62,908 nt of DNA from Caldifarciminota bacterium (lineage in GTDB: Bacteria; Hydrothermota; UBA3072), in contig JAFGHJ010000021.1 in NCBI GenBank assembly GCA_016930175.1, forward strand, positions 1-62,908, read 5' to 3'. The first letter of the stretch is position 1; every line of letters starts with the position of its first letter. The translations under genes and the position numbers were made by a program. Under the pieces are notes generated by a model. The model was not told the origin of the DNA and searched no databases. It saw only the letters and a program-made list of their open reading frames with translations. Shown one piece after another: positions 19,150-26,860 of this stretch.

Positions 19150-19611
19150 AGAGTATTGAACCACAAAGTACACGAAGATTTTTCTACTTCCCAACCCCCC
19201 TTTTTTAACAACAAATAGCACAAATTACACAAATAAATTAATGATAGTTATTTCTTAGCAAAAAACAGAAATTTTTTGTTTTTATTCGTGCTATTTGTGT
19301 AATTCGTTGTTTCTCTTTTTTGGAGGGGTTGGGGGTTTAAAAAAACAAAATATAATTCTTTGTTGTTTCTTCGTCTCTTTGTGGCAATTTCATTGCTTGT
19401 AAAATATTGTTTGCCAACGGAAAAAGTTGGCTTTATGCAAAAAAATCGCATTTTGCGAGGCATTTTGCAAATTAATAGTCTGTTAATCAACCACTTATCT
19501 TATGGAATGAAAATTGTACGTTTATTGAATAGCTCTTTGGCAATTTAGCGGTAGGTGGTTATTGGTTATTAATGAAATGCCTGAATTAATAACTTTTAGA
19601 GGGAGGTGATA
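19150..19611 (+). other. Intergenic region with inverted word repeats and conserved upstream block
   Basis: No gene is seen. Copies of the ACCAC/CACxAA word repeat lie at 19159-19178 and 19207-19236, with an inverted copy at 19281-19312, so the last two could fold on each other. From about 19445 to 19565 the sequence resembles the region upstream of the paralogous gene at 56832-57386 (minus strand): CGCATTTTGCGA, TTTTGCAAA and CTCTTTGGCAATTTAGC have clear counterparts there. That block may be a shared regulatory leader. No convincing sigma70 promoter was found. Confidence 0.5.
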
Positions 19612-20151
19612 ATGAGAAAATTAATTCTCTTGATTTTAGTTTTGCCTGTTATACTTTTTGCTCAGGCTTCCGATTCTTCTACTGCTATTCTAACTTTTAT
19701 AATTCCTTCTGGTGTTGGGATAGTTGTAAATAACGATGCCGAGTGGGATTTTGGAAATATAACGTTCAATCCGAGCAATCCCGTTTACCCTCCTGCTGTT
19801 TATCCGCAGCAATATTATCCGACAACCCCATCTGCGTCTCCCTATCAGCAATTAGAATATATGGTAGCTGGTTCCGGAACTGGAAGTCCTGTTGATTGGG
19901 TTCTTACGGTTTACGGAAGCGCAGATCCTGGAAGCGGTATTCTACTTTCAGACATAGAGCATAGTCCTGCCGGAATTGATTCATGGGATGCGTTTAACAC
20001 ATCAGCCGCACCTGATACTCTCGCGAGCGGAAGCGGTAATACTGGAGGATGGCAGTCCCTCAATCAGGATTATAGAGTGACTTTAGACGGTGACGAAGAA
20101 CAGACTGCCGGTGTGAGCTGTATCTTAACATATACTATTCAGACTGATTAA
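19612..20151 (+). CDS. Secreted pilin-like protein, paralogue of the 53.1 and 56.8 kb genes
   Basis: The 179-aa product starts with a clean signal peptide (MRKLILLILVLPVILFAQ). The mature part is beta-rich, with WDF near residue 47, a Pro/Tyr-rich segment, GSADPGSGILLSDIEH, GGWQSLNQDYRVTLDGDE and a terminal strand ILTYTIQTD. Two genes at 53098-53655 and 56832-57386 share the same landmarks in the same order, so this is a small paralogous family. GGGAGGTGAT precedes the ATG at 19612, preferred over a GTG at 19606. A strong terminator follows. Those paralogues lie beside chaperone- and usher-like genes, so a fibre or surface subunit is inferred. I do not recognise a named family. Confidence 0.75.
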   Translation: MRKLILLILVLPVILFAQASDSSTAILTFIIPSGVGIVVNNDAEWDFGNITFNPSNPVYPPAVYPQQYYPTTPSASPYQQLEYMVAGSGTGSPVDWVLTVYGSADPGSGILLSDIEHSPAGIDSWDAFNTSAAPDTLASGSGNTGGWQSLNQDYRVTLDGDEEQTAGVSCILTYTIQTD

Positions 20152-20180
20152 CCTATAACCATCGAGTCTGCTTGTAAAGA

Positions 20181-20208
20181 AAAAGGGCGTTATTTAACGC
20201 CCTTTTTT
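20181..20208 (+). terminator. Rho-independent terminator
   Basis: The inverted repeat AAGGGCGTTA-TTTAACGCCC is followed by six T on the plus strand, directly after the pilin-like gene. With an A-run on its other side it may also act on the converging minus-strand gene. Confidence 0.85.
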
Positions 20209-20295
20209 GTTTTTGCGATAGACTTTTTATCGTAAGTTTATCCTTATTTCGTACACAAATCTTCCTTACCTTGCCATGCAAGGTGGAGAGGTACT

Positions 20296-21210
20296 TTACT
20301 TATTAATACAGATAGTTTTACCTTTTGCTTCTCCTGTTATGGTAGCAACTCTACTTATATAAACGCCAGCAGGTAAATCCAAAGGAATGCTGTAGGTTCC
20401 GGCAGGCTGCATGCCAACAGGTATTTCTAATTGCTTTCGACCGGTTAGATCGAAGACCTGTACGATTACCGGTGCACTGGAGCTAATAGCATATTCCACG
20501 CAATTAATCGAACCCTTGGAAACGCTAACTCCGTTACCCAGTTCCGGTATTTTAATTCCTGACTGTCCGGCGGTGTCGCAGTATTTACTGGGTACTCTTC
20601 CTTTTGAGCTGATAGCGTCAACGTACAGTGTACAAGCTGGCGGATTCACCTCTGGGTTTGTATGTATTTCGAAATCGCTTTGTATGATTCCAGTCGTGAT
20701 CTCTAAATCATCCGAAATACCATCTTTTAATTCATTCCACCTACCAAAATGTAAATTTCGGGGGTAGTAAGTCGTATGTCCATCATGTGCCCAATCCTGG
20801 TTTCTTACGAAGATAAAGATACTATCGATTGGGGCGTTCCAGGGAATATAAACATAATAATACATCGTATCTCTATTTTCTACGCCGATCAAAAAAGATG
20901 TATCCCGGTTCTCAGGCTGAGAACCTATGACCGCGTTCTTAGCCATGATATTCCACCTTGTACCTTCATGAGTCATACACATCTGGATCGAATGAGTACC
21001 ATGCCACCATTTTTTACCCTCAACAATTGAAAAATCTTCCGGTCGGCTGTCTCTATAGCCTGTTATAAAGGGTTCCATACCTTCATAAACTGTTGAGGGA
21101 AGAACACTATCAGCGTACTCATAGGGTTCGAAACTAAACGCATCTTTCGCCTGTGTATTAAGAGATAAGACAAAAATAAGGATGAACAAAAATGCTAATA
21201 ACTTTTTCAA
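20296..21210 (-). CDS. Secreted protein with type IX secretion C-terminal sorting domain
   Basis: The 304-aa product has a signal peptide (MKKLLAFLFILIFVLSLNTQA), a central beta-rich domain of unknown function (residues 25-215) and a C-terminal beta-sandwich ending VQVFDLTGRKQLEIPVG, PAGTYSIPLDLPAGVYISRV and GKTICINK. That ending matches the T9SS sorting domain pattern (V-x-L-x-D-x-x-G-R, AGxY, GxYxxRV) of FCB bacteria. I chose TTG at 21210 because GGAGGT lies just upstream and the signal peptide starts there; the frame is open to 21252. A sigma70 promoter lies at 21328-21356. It converges on the pilin-like gene. Confidence 0.75.
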   Translation of the reverse strand: MKKLLAFLFILIFVLSLNTQAKDAFSFEPYEYADSVLPSTVYEGMEPFITGYRDSRPEDFSIVEGKKWWHGTHSIQMCMTHEGTRWNIMAKNAVIGSQPENRDTSFLIGVENRDTMYYYVYIPWNAPIDSIFIFVRNQDWAHDGHTTYYPRNLHFGRWNELKDGISDDLEITTGIIQSDFEIHTNPEVNPPACTLYVDAISSKGRVPSKYCDTAGQSGIKIPELGNGVSVSKGSINCVEYAISSSAPVIVQVFDLTGRKQLEIPVGMQPAGTYSIPLDLPAGVYISRVATITGEAKGKTICINK

Positions 21211-21327
21211 CTTTACCTCCTTTACGTTTAACCTAAACTTAAATTCGGACACTTTCTTCTAATTTCTTACTCTTTTGGCTTGTTATCGTAACGAAATTAA
21301 TCAACAAGCCTTTACGTCTTATTGTTT

Positions 21328-21356
21328 ATTATATAAATACCTTGATGGTTTGTCAA
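21328..21356 (-). promoter_or_regulatory. Sigma70-type promoter for the T9SS cargo gene
   Basis: On the minus strand TTGACA (21351-21356) and TATAAT (21328-21333) are both consensus, with a 17-nt spacer. The leader to the TTG start at 21210 would be about 110 nt. Confidence 0.7.
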
Positions 21357-21487
21357 GAGTTGAATGGCTAATTATTTGTACTCTTTTACCTTACCATCGA
21401 GTCAGAAAAACGCTTATCCAGAATGATAATTCTAAGACGTTAAAACTTAGATTATATATCGCGCCACTAATTTACGAGAAGCTACAA

Positions 21488-22477
21488 TTATTTAACGAAT
21501 TGTTTTATTTCATTTCTGACTATTGCTGAAATGTTATAGTCTTTTTTCAAAGAGCTTAAAACCAGAGGAAATCTTTCTTTTAATATCAGAATATTAACCT
21601 GCGAATACTTTTTACCCGCGATTATTGTCGGTTCATCAGCGCATAATTTTTCCGTAATCAGGTAATTCCTGACTTTTTCTATGTTGTTATTGTTGACGTT
21701 AAACTTGACGTCGAAATATCTCCTTGCCGTTACTGCGCCGTATAACTGCTGATATATATCTTCTGCTTTTTTCTTCTTCCATTCGTCGCAAGTAGGACCA
21801 CCGTACAGACCGGCGCTAGAATGCATGATTTCTTCAATTTCTTTCAAGCCATATTCTTTTAGTGTTTTTCCGCTTTGTGCGTTATCTACTATAATATCCG
21901 CTCCTTTCGCTATATAACCTTCTGTTACTCCATCTGAACTTATAATTTGAACCTTCTCATTCTCTCCTTCTATAAGCCCCCTGATCTGGACCAGGGGATT
22001 TTTTGCTCCATAATTCGAAATGTAGGCTTCATTTTTCACTATAAAATCTTTTGTAATATTAATATATTCGGTAAAACATAGAATTGGTTTTTTTCTTTTT
22101 TTATTAAAGAGATCTCCGAAAGATTCGAAAGGAAGATTATTAGGAATAGCTGCAACAATTCTTGTCTTTCCGTATTCCAGATCACCTATTTTGAAAATAT
22201 TATTTTTGGAATTGGCTATACTCTCTTCCGTAACCCAATCATCGCCGACTATCGCAATATCTAAAAAGCCCTTATTGAGTTCGACCGGGGCGCTCTGAGG
22301 TCTGACAAGATAAACTTCAATTTCCGGGTCGTTTAAAATTTTTAATTTTCTGTCGGATTCATCTCCCGGATCGTATCCCCTTATATCGTAACCGGAATCG
22401 ATTAGCAATTGGTACGTATTTCCTCTATCCCTGCTATTTAGACTGCCTTTTGGAAGTCCTAATTTAATTGTATTCAT
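21488..22477 (-). CDS. hisG: ATP phosphoribosyltransferase (HisG, long form)
   Basis: HisG condenses ATP with PRPP, the first step of histidine synthesis. The 329-aa product begins MNTIKLGLPKGSLNS, and has DIAIVGDDWVTEE and the PRPP-binding region IISSDGVTEGYIAKGADIIV. The C-terminal extension (after about 255) resembles the regulatory ACT-like domain of the long form. The sequence is divergent. A TTG six bases earlier (22483) could also start it; it lies just 6 nt below the -10 box, so either a very short leader or leaderless translation is implied. hisF lies 3.4 kb away in the same orientation, but no other his genes are near. Confidence 0.85.
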   Translation of the reverse strand: MNTIKLGLPKGSLNSRDRGNTYQLLIDSGYDIRGYDPGDESDRKLKILNDPEIEVYLVRPQSAPVELNKGFLDIAIVGDDWVTEESIANSKNNIFKIGDLEYGKTRIVAAIPNNLPFESFGDLFNKKRKKPILCFTEYINITKDFIVKNEAYISNYGAKNPLVQIRGLIEGENEKVQIISSDGVTEGYIAKGADIIVDNAQSGKTLKEYGLKEIEEIMHSSAGLYGGPTCDEWKKKKAEDIYQQLYGAVTARRYFDVKFNVNNNNIEKVRNYLITEKLCADEPTIIAGKKYSQVNILILKERFPLVLSSLKKDYNISAIVRNEIKQFVK

Positions 22478-22489
22478 TTCCAAGCCAAA

Positions 22490-22517
22490 AATATAGTCGC
22501 CTTTATTCCTTTGTCAA
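22490..22517 (-). promoter_or_regulatory. Sigma70-type promoter for hisG
   Basis: Minus-strand TTGACA (22512-22517), a 16-nt spacer and TATATT (22490-22495). The -10 box ends 12 nt before the hisG ATG and 6 nt before the alternative TTG, so the transcript has almost no leader. Confidence 0.75.
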
Positions 22518-22698
22518 GCTTTTGCCCTGCCCACCCCCAAAAATTTATTATCACACGGAGACACAGAGAACCCGGAGGCCTACCACACCTACCTTTTTAT
22601 TTGTATTTACTAAAACCAAAACCACAACACCAAAATTAGCCGTTTATAACCACGTCTTGTGGCACATGCCCCATACCTAAAAAGTGAACATGCATCCA

Positions 22699-23002
22699 TT
22701 TCAATTTTAAATAAGCAAGGGCTAGCCGTTCTGAAGGACGTCGCGGAGTCCGAAGCGGGCACGGACTTAAACTTCAAAAGTGAGTAAGGAGTACTATTCA
22801 GGAAAATATCCCGGAGCTCGAACGGGCATGGTTTTTCGATTTCGAAGAAATCGAAAAGAGTGAGAGCTAAAGAGCAATTCTCTCGCTGGGAGAATTGACT
22901 CTGTTTTTCTCGAATAGTACTCCTTACGAATAAAACCGCGGGGGAAATTGACCGCGTTCCGGAGGAACGGTTAGCCCGACCATTTTATTCGATTAAACTG
23001 AA
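22699..23002 (+). ncRNA. Nested structured RNA (or palindromic element), two homologous units one inside the other
   Basis: An outer stem pairs GGGCTAGCCGTTC (22719-22731) with GAACGGTTAGCCC (22965-22977), and weaker pairing extends it to about 22699 and 23002. Inside lies a perfect 16-bp stem, GTAAGGAGTACTATTC (22784-22799) with 22912-22927. Each stem is followed by the same motif: GGAGTCCGAAGCGGGCACGG at 22745 and GGAGCTCGAACGGGCATGG at 22813. Each closing strand is preceded by GGGRGAAATTGAC-like sequence (22888-22900; about 22940-22952). The inner unit also has an 11-bp hairpin (22833-22857) and an 8-bp one (22875-22897). No open frame of note. Strand is uncertain; plus is shown because the downstream gene is plus. 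No known RNA family recognised. Confidence 0.6.
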
Positions 23003-23023
23003 ACGCTAAACTTAAAACAGCCC

Positions 23024-23051
23024 TTGATATTTTTATTAAATCATGTATTCT
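23024..23051 (+). promoter_or_regulatory. Sigma70-type promoter for the MBL-fold gene
   Basis: TTGATA (23024-23029), a 16-nt spacer and TATTCT (23046-23051), followed by a leader of about 28 nt with GAGGAGG before the GTG at 23086. It lies just outside the nested RNA element, so the gene need not depend on that element's transcript. Confidence 0.65.
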
Positions 23052-23085
23052 CCGTAAAGAGAATTGTATTATTGAGGAGGCCAAA

Positions 23086-24450
23086 GTGAAAATCGAATTT
23101 TACGGTGCAACTAAAGAGGTTACAGGAAGTAAATTTTTGCTAATCTCTGACGGCATAAAAATACTAGTTGAATGCGGTCTTTTCCAGGGAAGACGAAAGG
23201 AAACGGAACGGAAAAACAGAGAATTTATGTTCGATCTCAAAGATATTGATTACATGCTTCTTTCTCACGCGCACATTGACCATTCAGGTAATATACCAAA
23301 TCTGGTGAAGAATGGATTCTCGGAGGATATCTACACAACCCCAGCAACTATTGATCTCCTCAAATATCTGCTACTCGATTCGGCTTACATCCATGAAAGA
23401 GACGCCGAATATATTAATAAGAAAATAATGAAAAAAGGAGAAGACCCAATAGAACCTCTATATACTGTGGAGGATGCTAAAGAGTCACTTAACCTTTTTA
23501 AGCCCAAAGTTTACGAAAATAAGCATGAAAGAGGCATCAGCTTCGAGTTTCTGGATGCAGGTCATATATTGGGTTCCTCTGAAATTTTAATGGAATTAGA
23601 GGGTAAAAGAATTTTGTTTACCGGCGACCTCGGCAGAAGTAACCTTCCTATAATAAGAAACCCAAAAATCCCGGGGAAGGTAGACATTCTTATTATGGAG
23701 AGCACATACGGCAATAGATTGCATAGAGATATAGAAAATGCAAAAAAGGATCTTGAAGAAATTTTAAAAAGAGCTATGAGTAGAAAAGGTAAAGTTATAA
23801 TTCCTTCATTCGCATTGGAAAGAGCTCAGGAGGTAATTTATGCCATAAACTCATTAATCATAGATGGCAAAATACCTGAAACACCTATTTATGTCGACTC
23901 TCCTCTTACCGTTGAGATAACGAGTGTATTTATGAAGCATCCAGAATATTTTGACAAGGAAGCATATAAAATGCTCGCAGAAAATCATATTTTCAATTAC
24001 GGAAATATAAACTACATAAAGGATGTGGAAAAATCGAAAGCATTAAATAAAAAAGAAGGACCTCTTATTATAATATCTGCTTCGGGAATGTGTGAGCACG
24101 GGAGAATACTACATCATTTGAAGAACAATATTGAAGATGAGAGAAATATAATCCTCATTGTGGGTTATCAGGCAAAAAACACGCTTGGCCGGAAACTTGT
24201 CGAAAAACAGGAGGTAGTGAATATTTTCGGACAGCCTTATGAGAGAAAGGCAGAGATTGTTGTCCTTAATGAATTCAGCGCTCATGCTGATAGAAACGAC
24301 CTTATGTCTTTCGTGGAGAAAGTTTCTCCCGAGCGAATTTTCCTGGTTCACGGAGAAGAAGAGCAGATGGAGCCTCTTGGTGTGAGTTTAAAGGAAATGG
24401 GATATGGTGTTGAGATGCCTGAGGTACCGGGAACAAAGTACGAGATATGA
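23086..24450 (+). CDS. Metallo-beta-lactamase fold, beta-CASP RNA-processing-type hydrolase
   Basis: The 454-aa product has the MBL metal motif HAHIDHSG (about 61-68), a further histidine in DAGHILGSS, LFTGDLGRS, then the beta-CASP insert with SASGMCEHGRILHHL and the C-terminal RNA-specificity segment EFSAHADRNDL and VHGEEEQM. This is the CPSF73/Ysh1-like bacterial family, generally exo- or endoribonucleases of the cytoplasm. All expected metal ligands appear present. Start is GTG with GAGGAGG upstream. The substrate cannot be told from sequence. A single-gene unit with its own promoter, lying right beside the structured RNA candidate. Confidence 0.9.
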   Translation: MKIEFYGATKEVTGSKFLLISDGIKILVECGLFQGRRKETERKNREFMFDLKDIDYMLLSHAHIDHSGNIPNLVKNGFSEDIYTTPATIDLLKYLLLDSAYIHERDAEYINKKIMKKGEDPIEPLYTVEDAKESLNLFKPKVYENKHERGISFEFLDAGHILGSSEILMELEGKRILFTGDLGRSNLPIIRNPKIPGKVDILIMESTYGNRLHRDIENAKKDLEEILKRAMSRKGKVIIPSFALERAQEVIYAINSLIIDGKIPETPIYVDSPLTVEITSVFMKHPEYFDKEAYKMLAENHIFNYGNINYIKDVEKSKALNKKEGPLIIISASGMCEHGRILHHLKNNIEDERNIILIVGYQAKNTLGRKLVEKQEVVNIFGQPYERKAEIVVLNEFSAHADRNDLMSFVEKVSPERIFLVHGEEEQMEPLGVSLKEMGYGVEMPEVPGTKYEI

Positions 24451-24479
24451 GAAGTATTTATAGAATAAATTCCTAACCC

Positions 24480-24507
24480 TTGACATTTGATTAGATTTTT
24501 TTATATT
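24480..24507 (+). promoter_or_regulatory. Sigma70-type promoter for the DUF378 gene
   Basis: TTGACA (24480-24485), 16-nt spacer, TATATT (24502-24507). Near consensus. The leader is about 18 nt and contains AAAGGAGGT. Confidence 0.75.
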
Positions 24508-24531
24508 ATTAAAGGAAAAAGGAGGTGTAAT

Positions 24532-24732
24532 ATGAAAAAATTAAGTATTATCGACCTTATTGCCCTGATTCTATTGATCGTTGGCGGATTAAATTGGGGG
24601 CTTGCATTATTTAATATCAACTTAGTTCCACTTATATTCCGAGTCGACATATTAATAAAAATCGTATACGCGTTGGTGGGACTCTCCGCTATCTATATAT
24701 TGGTCATTATAGGAAAATTGGGTAAAAAATAG
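24532..24732 (+). CDS. DUF378 small membrane protein
   Basis: The 66-aa product MKKLSIIDLIALILLIVGGL with LNWGLALFNIN and two membrane helices matches the DUF378 family (NWGL signature), whose function is unknown. The ATG at 24532 is preceded by AAAGGAGGT at a good distance. An in-frame upstream ATG at 24487 overlaps the promoter and is rejected. A hairpin terminator follows directly, so it is monocistronic. Confidence 0.85.
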   Translation: MKKLSIIDLIALILLIVGGLNWGLALFNINLVPLIFRVDILIKIVYALVGLSAIYILVIIGKLGKK

Positions 24733-24754
24733 TAAGGAATTTGTTTCATATTAC

Positions 24755-24788
24755 AAAACGGGTAATTTCTGAATTACCCGTTTTTTTT
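24755..24788 (+). terminator. Rho-independent terminator
   Basis: AAAACGGGTAATTT-CTG-AATTACCCG followed by nine T. Ends the DUF378 transcript. Confidence 0.9.
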
Positions 24789-24790
24789 CT

Positions 24791-24927
24791 TACCGCAAAG
24801 ATGCAGAGCTCGCGGAAGAAAATTTTATTTAACCACGAAACACACGAAATACACTAAACCCACTACCCTATTAATATATGTTTAAAAAAATACACGAAAA
24901 AAATTTGTCATTGCGAGTTTTGAGATA
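24791..24927. repeat. Word repeats and partial TCATTGCGAG element
   Basis: CGCAAAGATGCAGAG near 24793 and AACCACGAAACACACGAAAT at 24831 belong to the dispersed ACCAC/CAC repeat family. GTCATTGCGAG at about 24907 matches the beginning of the element at 28983-29053, but the rest is missing here. Confidence 0.6.
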
Positions 24928-25695
24928 TTATTTTATTCGGAGAAGAATAGGAGCGTGGTCGGAACCATATACGTCCGAAAGAATGACCGACTTCTCAATT
25001 CTATCGATTAACCCCTCTGTAACAAAGAAATAATCTATCCTCCACCCGATATTTTTTTTTCTGGCATTGAACCTGTAAGTCCACCACGTATACATTCCGG
25101 TCGCGTCCGGATAAAAATGTCTGAATGTATCTATGTATCCTTTTTCTAAAAGTTTATCGAGCCATTTTCGTTCAATGGGAAGGAATCCGGAATACTTTTC
25201 ATTTTCTTTTGGGTTTGCAAGGTCTATCTCTCTATGGGCGGTGTTGAAGTCTCCTGTAATTATAAGCTCTTCGTCTTTACGTTTTAAACCTTCGCATAAA
25301 TCGAGAAAGGCATCGTAATAGTCGAGTTTGAATTGAAGACGTTCTTCACTGCTTTTTCCGTTCGGGAAATAAACGTTAAATAAATTGAAATCAGGGTATT
25401 TCAACCTGATGAGTCTTCCCTCGTTATCGAACTTTTCTATTCCGATTCCAAAACTAACATCTTCGCACTTTACTTTTGATATAGTAAGAACTCCACTGTA
25501 TCCTTTTCTTTCTGCGGAGTTCCAATAAGAATTATAGCCTTCGAGATTAAGAAATTCATCTGAATTTATCTGAGTTTTATCCGCTTTTATCTCCTGCAGG
25601 CAGAGAATGTCGGGTCTTAAATTTTCAAACCATTCGTTGAATCCTTTTTTCAAAATCGCACGAAGACCATTTACGTTAAAAGAAACAATATCCAT
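24928..25695 (-). CDS. xth: Exodeoxyribonuclease III (AP endonuclease)
   Basis: The 255-aa product is a complete EEP-fold exonuclease III: FNVNGLRAILKKGF, LCLQEIKAD with the metal glutamate, YSGVLTISK, VYFPNGK, ITGDFNTAHREIDLANP and the terminal IDYFFVTEG and YGSDHAPILL with the catalytic Asp-His pair. It cleaves DNA 5' of abasic sites in base-excision repair. The ATG at 25695 lies 7 nt below a possible -10 TACAAT with no clear -35, and no ribosome-binding site is seen. Confidence 0.95.
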   Translation of the reverse strand: MDIVSFNVNGLRAILKKGFNEWFENLRPDILCLQEIKADKTQINSDEFLNLEGYNSYWNSAERKGYSGVLTISKVKCEDVSFGIGIEKFDNEGRLIRLKYPDFNLFNVYFPNGKSSEERLQFKLDYYDAFLDLCEGLKRKDEELIITGDFNTAHREIDLANPKENEKYSGFLPIERKWLDKLLEKGYIDTFRHFYPDATGMYTWWTYRFNARKKNIGWRIDYFFVTEGLIDRIEKSVILSDVYGSDHAPILLRIK

Positions 25696-25777
25696 ATGTT
25701 ATATTGTATAACTAATACTTTTTTGTTTTTTTGAAATAAGTATATTAAAACCAACGAGACAGATTAGAACTTTGAAA

Positions 25778-25852
25778 GCCATTAGCTATTTGCTTTTCGC
25801 CTTTAGCTCTTTTTGTGGAAAGCTAAAAGCCAACAGCCAAAAGCGAAGAGCT
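25778..25852. repeat. Inverted repeat of degenerate GCTnTTGGCTTTT words
   Basis: The left arm (25778-25809, containing TTAGCTATTTGCTTTTCGCC) is mirrored by the right arm (25821-25852, AGCTAAAAGCCAACAGCCAA and following). The arms are imperfect and each is itself built from short similar words. It sits between xth and the hisF 3' end on the minus strand and may help terminate hisF. Confidence 0.6.
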
Positions 25853-25873
25853 TCTTTATTGTTTTTCCCATTT

Positions 25874-26638
25874 TTATAGTCTTACTTTAAGGCCTTTTTC
25901 TCTCAAATATTTTTTTACATCTTCGATGCTCAAAATACGGAAGTGAAAAACCGAAGCAGCTAAAAGAATGCTGGCTCCTCCTTCTACTATTCCCTGGTGA
26001 AAGTGTTCGAGAGTTCCCGCGCCTCCTGAAGCGATTACCGGCAGACTTACCGCGTCAGAAATTGCCCTTGTAAATTCTATATCATAACCTGACTTTGTTC
26101 CGTCTCCATCCATACTTGTGGGCAGAATTATTCCTGCACCCAGTTCTTCACACTGTTTAGCCCAAAACGCAGCATCTTTTCCTACGGGTTTTGTGCCTCC
26201 CGCAACTACCACCTCAAATCCCGAAGGCATCTCGTTGTTTCTTCTACCGTCAATTGCTATCGTTATCTTTTCTGAACCGAAAGCAGAAACAGCATCACCG
26301 ATTAAATCCGGATTTTTCACTGCTGCACTATTCATAGAAATCTTGTCCGCGCCGGCGGAAATAACCAGTTCTATATCTTCCAGAGTGGAAATTCCACCTC
26401 CGACGGTAAGTGGAATATCAATAACCGAAGAGACGTTTTTAACCCATTCCAGACGCGTTTTTCTGTTCTCCAGCGTTGCAGCTATATCCAGCATGGCGAG
26501 CTCATCAGCGCCTTCTTTCTGGTAAAATGCAGCATTCTCTACCGGGTCCCCTGCTTCTTTCAAATCAACAAAATGAACACCTTTAACAACCCGACCTTCT
26601 TTCATATCTAAACACGGCATAATTCTTATTTCATTCAT
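25874..26638 (-). CDS. hisF: Imidazole glycerol phosphate synthase, cyclase subunit HisF
   Basis: HisF closes the imidazole ring, making IGP and AICAR with ammonia from HisH. The 254-aa TIM barrel has the catalytic D11 (MPCLD) and D130 (IAIDGRR) exactly where expected, plus LTVGGGI and VIASGGAG phosphate-binding loops. GAAGGAG precedes the ATG, with a promoter at 26694-26721. HisH is not in the window. Confidence 0.97.
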   Translation of the reverse strand: MNEIRIMPCLDMKEGRVVKGVHFVDLKEAGDPVENAAFYQKEGADELAMLDIAATLENRKTRLEWVKNVSSVIDIPLTVGGGISTLEDIELVISAGADKISMNSAAVKNPDLIGDAVSAFGSEKITIAIDGRRNNEMPSGFEVVVAGGTKPVGKDAAFWAKQCEELGAGIILPTSMDGDGTKSGYDIEFTRAISDAVSLPVIASGGAGTLEHFHQGIVEGGASILLAASVFHFRILSIEDVKKYLREKGLKVRL

Positions 26639-26693
26639 TTTTGCTCCTTCTCTATCTTTAAAAATTGTTTCTCCTCAAAAATGCTTCAAGACA

Positions 26694-26721
26694 ATTTTAT
26701 TAAACTATAATGATATGTCAA
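26694..26721 (-). promoter_or_regulatory. Sigma70-type promoter for hisF
   Basis: Minus-strand TTGACA (26716-26721), 16-nt spacer, TAAAAT (26694-26699). Leader about 50 nt. Confidence 0.7.
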
Positions 26722-26738
26722 GCTTCATGTTTGATTTT

Positions 26739-26810
26739 GTTGATCTGTTAGTGTATAGGTCTGTTAATCTTTTTTTACAATCCAACTCACCGACGGACTA
26801 ACCGACCAAC
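26739..26810. repeat. Inverted repeat of GTTnGTCnGTTAGT words
   Basis: Left arm GTTGATCTGTTAGTGTATAG (from 26739) and right arm, whose reverse complement reads GTTGGTCGGTTAGTCCGTCG, are imperfect inverted copies separated by about 10 nt. The divergent promoters of hisF and the cyclase gene lie on either side. Confidence 0.65.
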
Positions 26811-26825
26811 AATTCAAATTTACCC

Positions 26826-26854
26826 TTGACTTTATTACCTTTTATTTGTAATTA
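26826..26854 (+). promoter_or_regulatory. Sigma70-type promoter for the CHASE2 cyclase
   Basis: TTGACT (26826-26831) and TAATTA (26849-26854) with a 17-nt spacer (or GTAATT with 16). Only six bases separate the -10 box from the ATG at 26861, so transcription probably starts at or next to the initiation codon. Confidence 0.65.
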
Positions 26855-26860
26855 TTTCCT

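Noticed and set aside
19612-20151. Calling the pilin-like proteins spore coat U (SCPU) pilins
   Set aside because: They end with a beta-strand like SCPU subunits, but the characteristic cysteine and YxxxPxGQ motifs are missing.
22699-23002. CRISPR array or tRNA for the nested palindromes
   Set aside because: No regularly spaced repeats or unique spacers, and no tRNA-like cloverleaf or conserved TpsiC loop sequence. Similarity to the TwoAYGGAY RNA motif was considered but only one loop matches.
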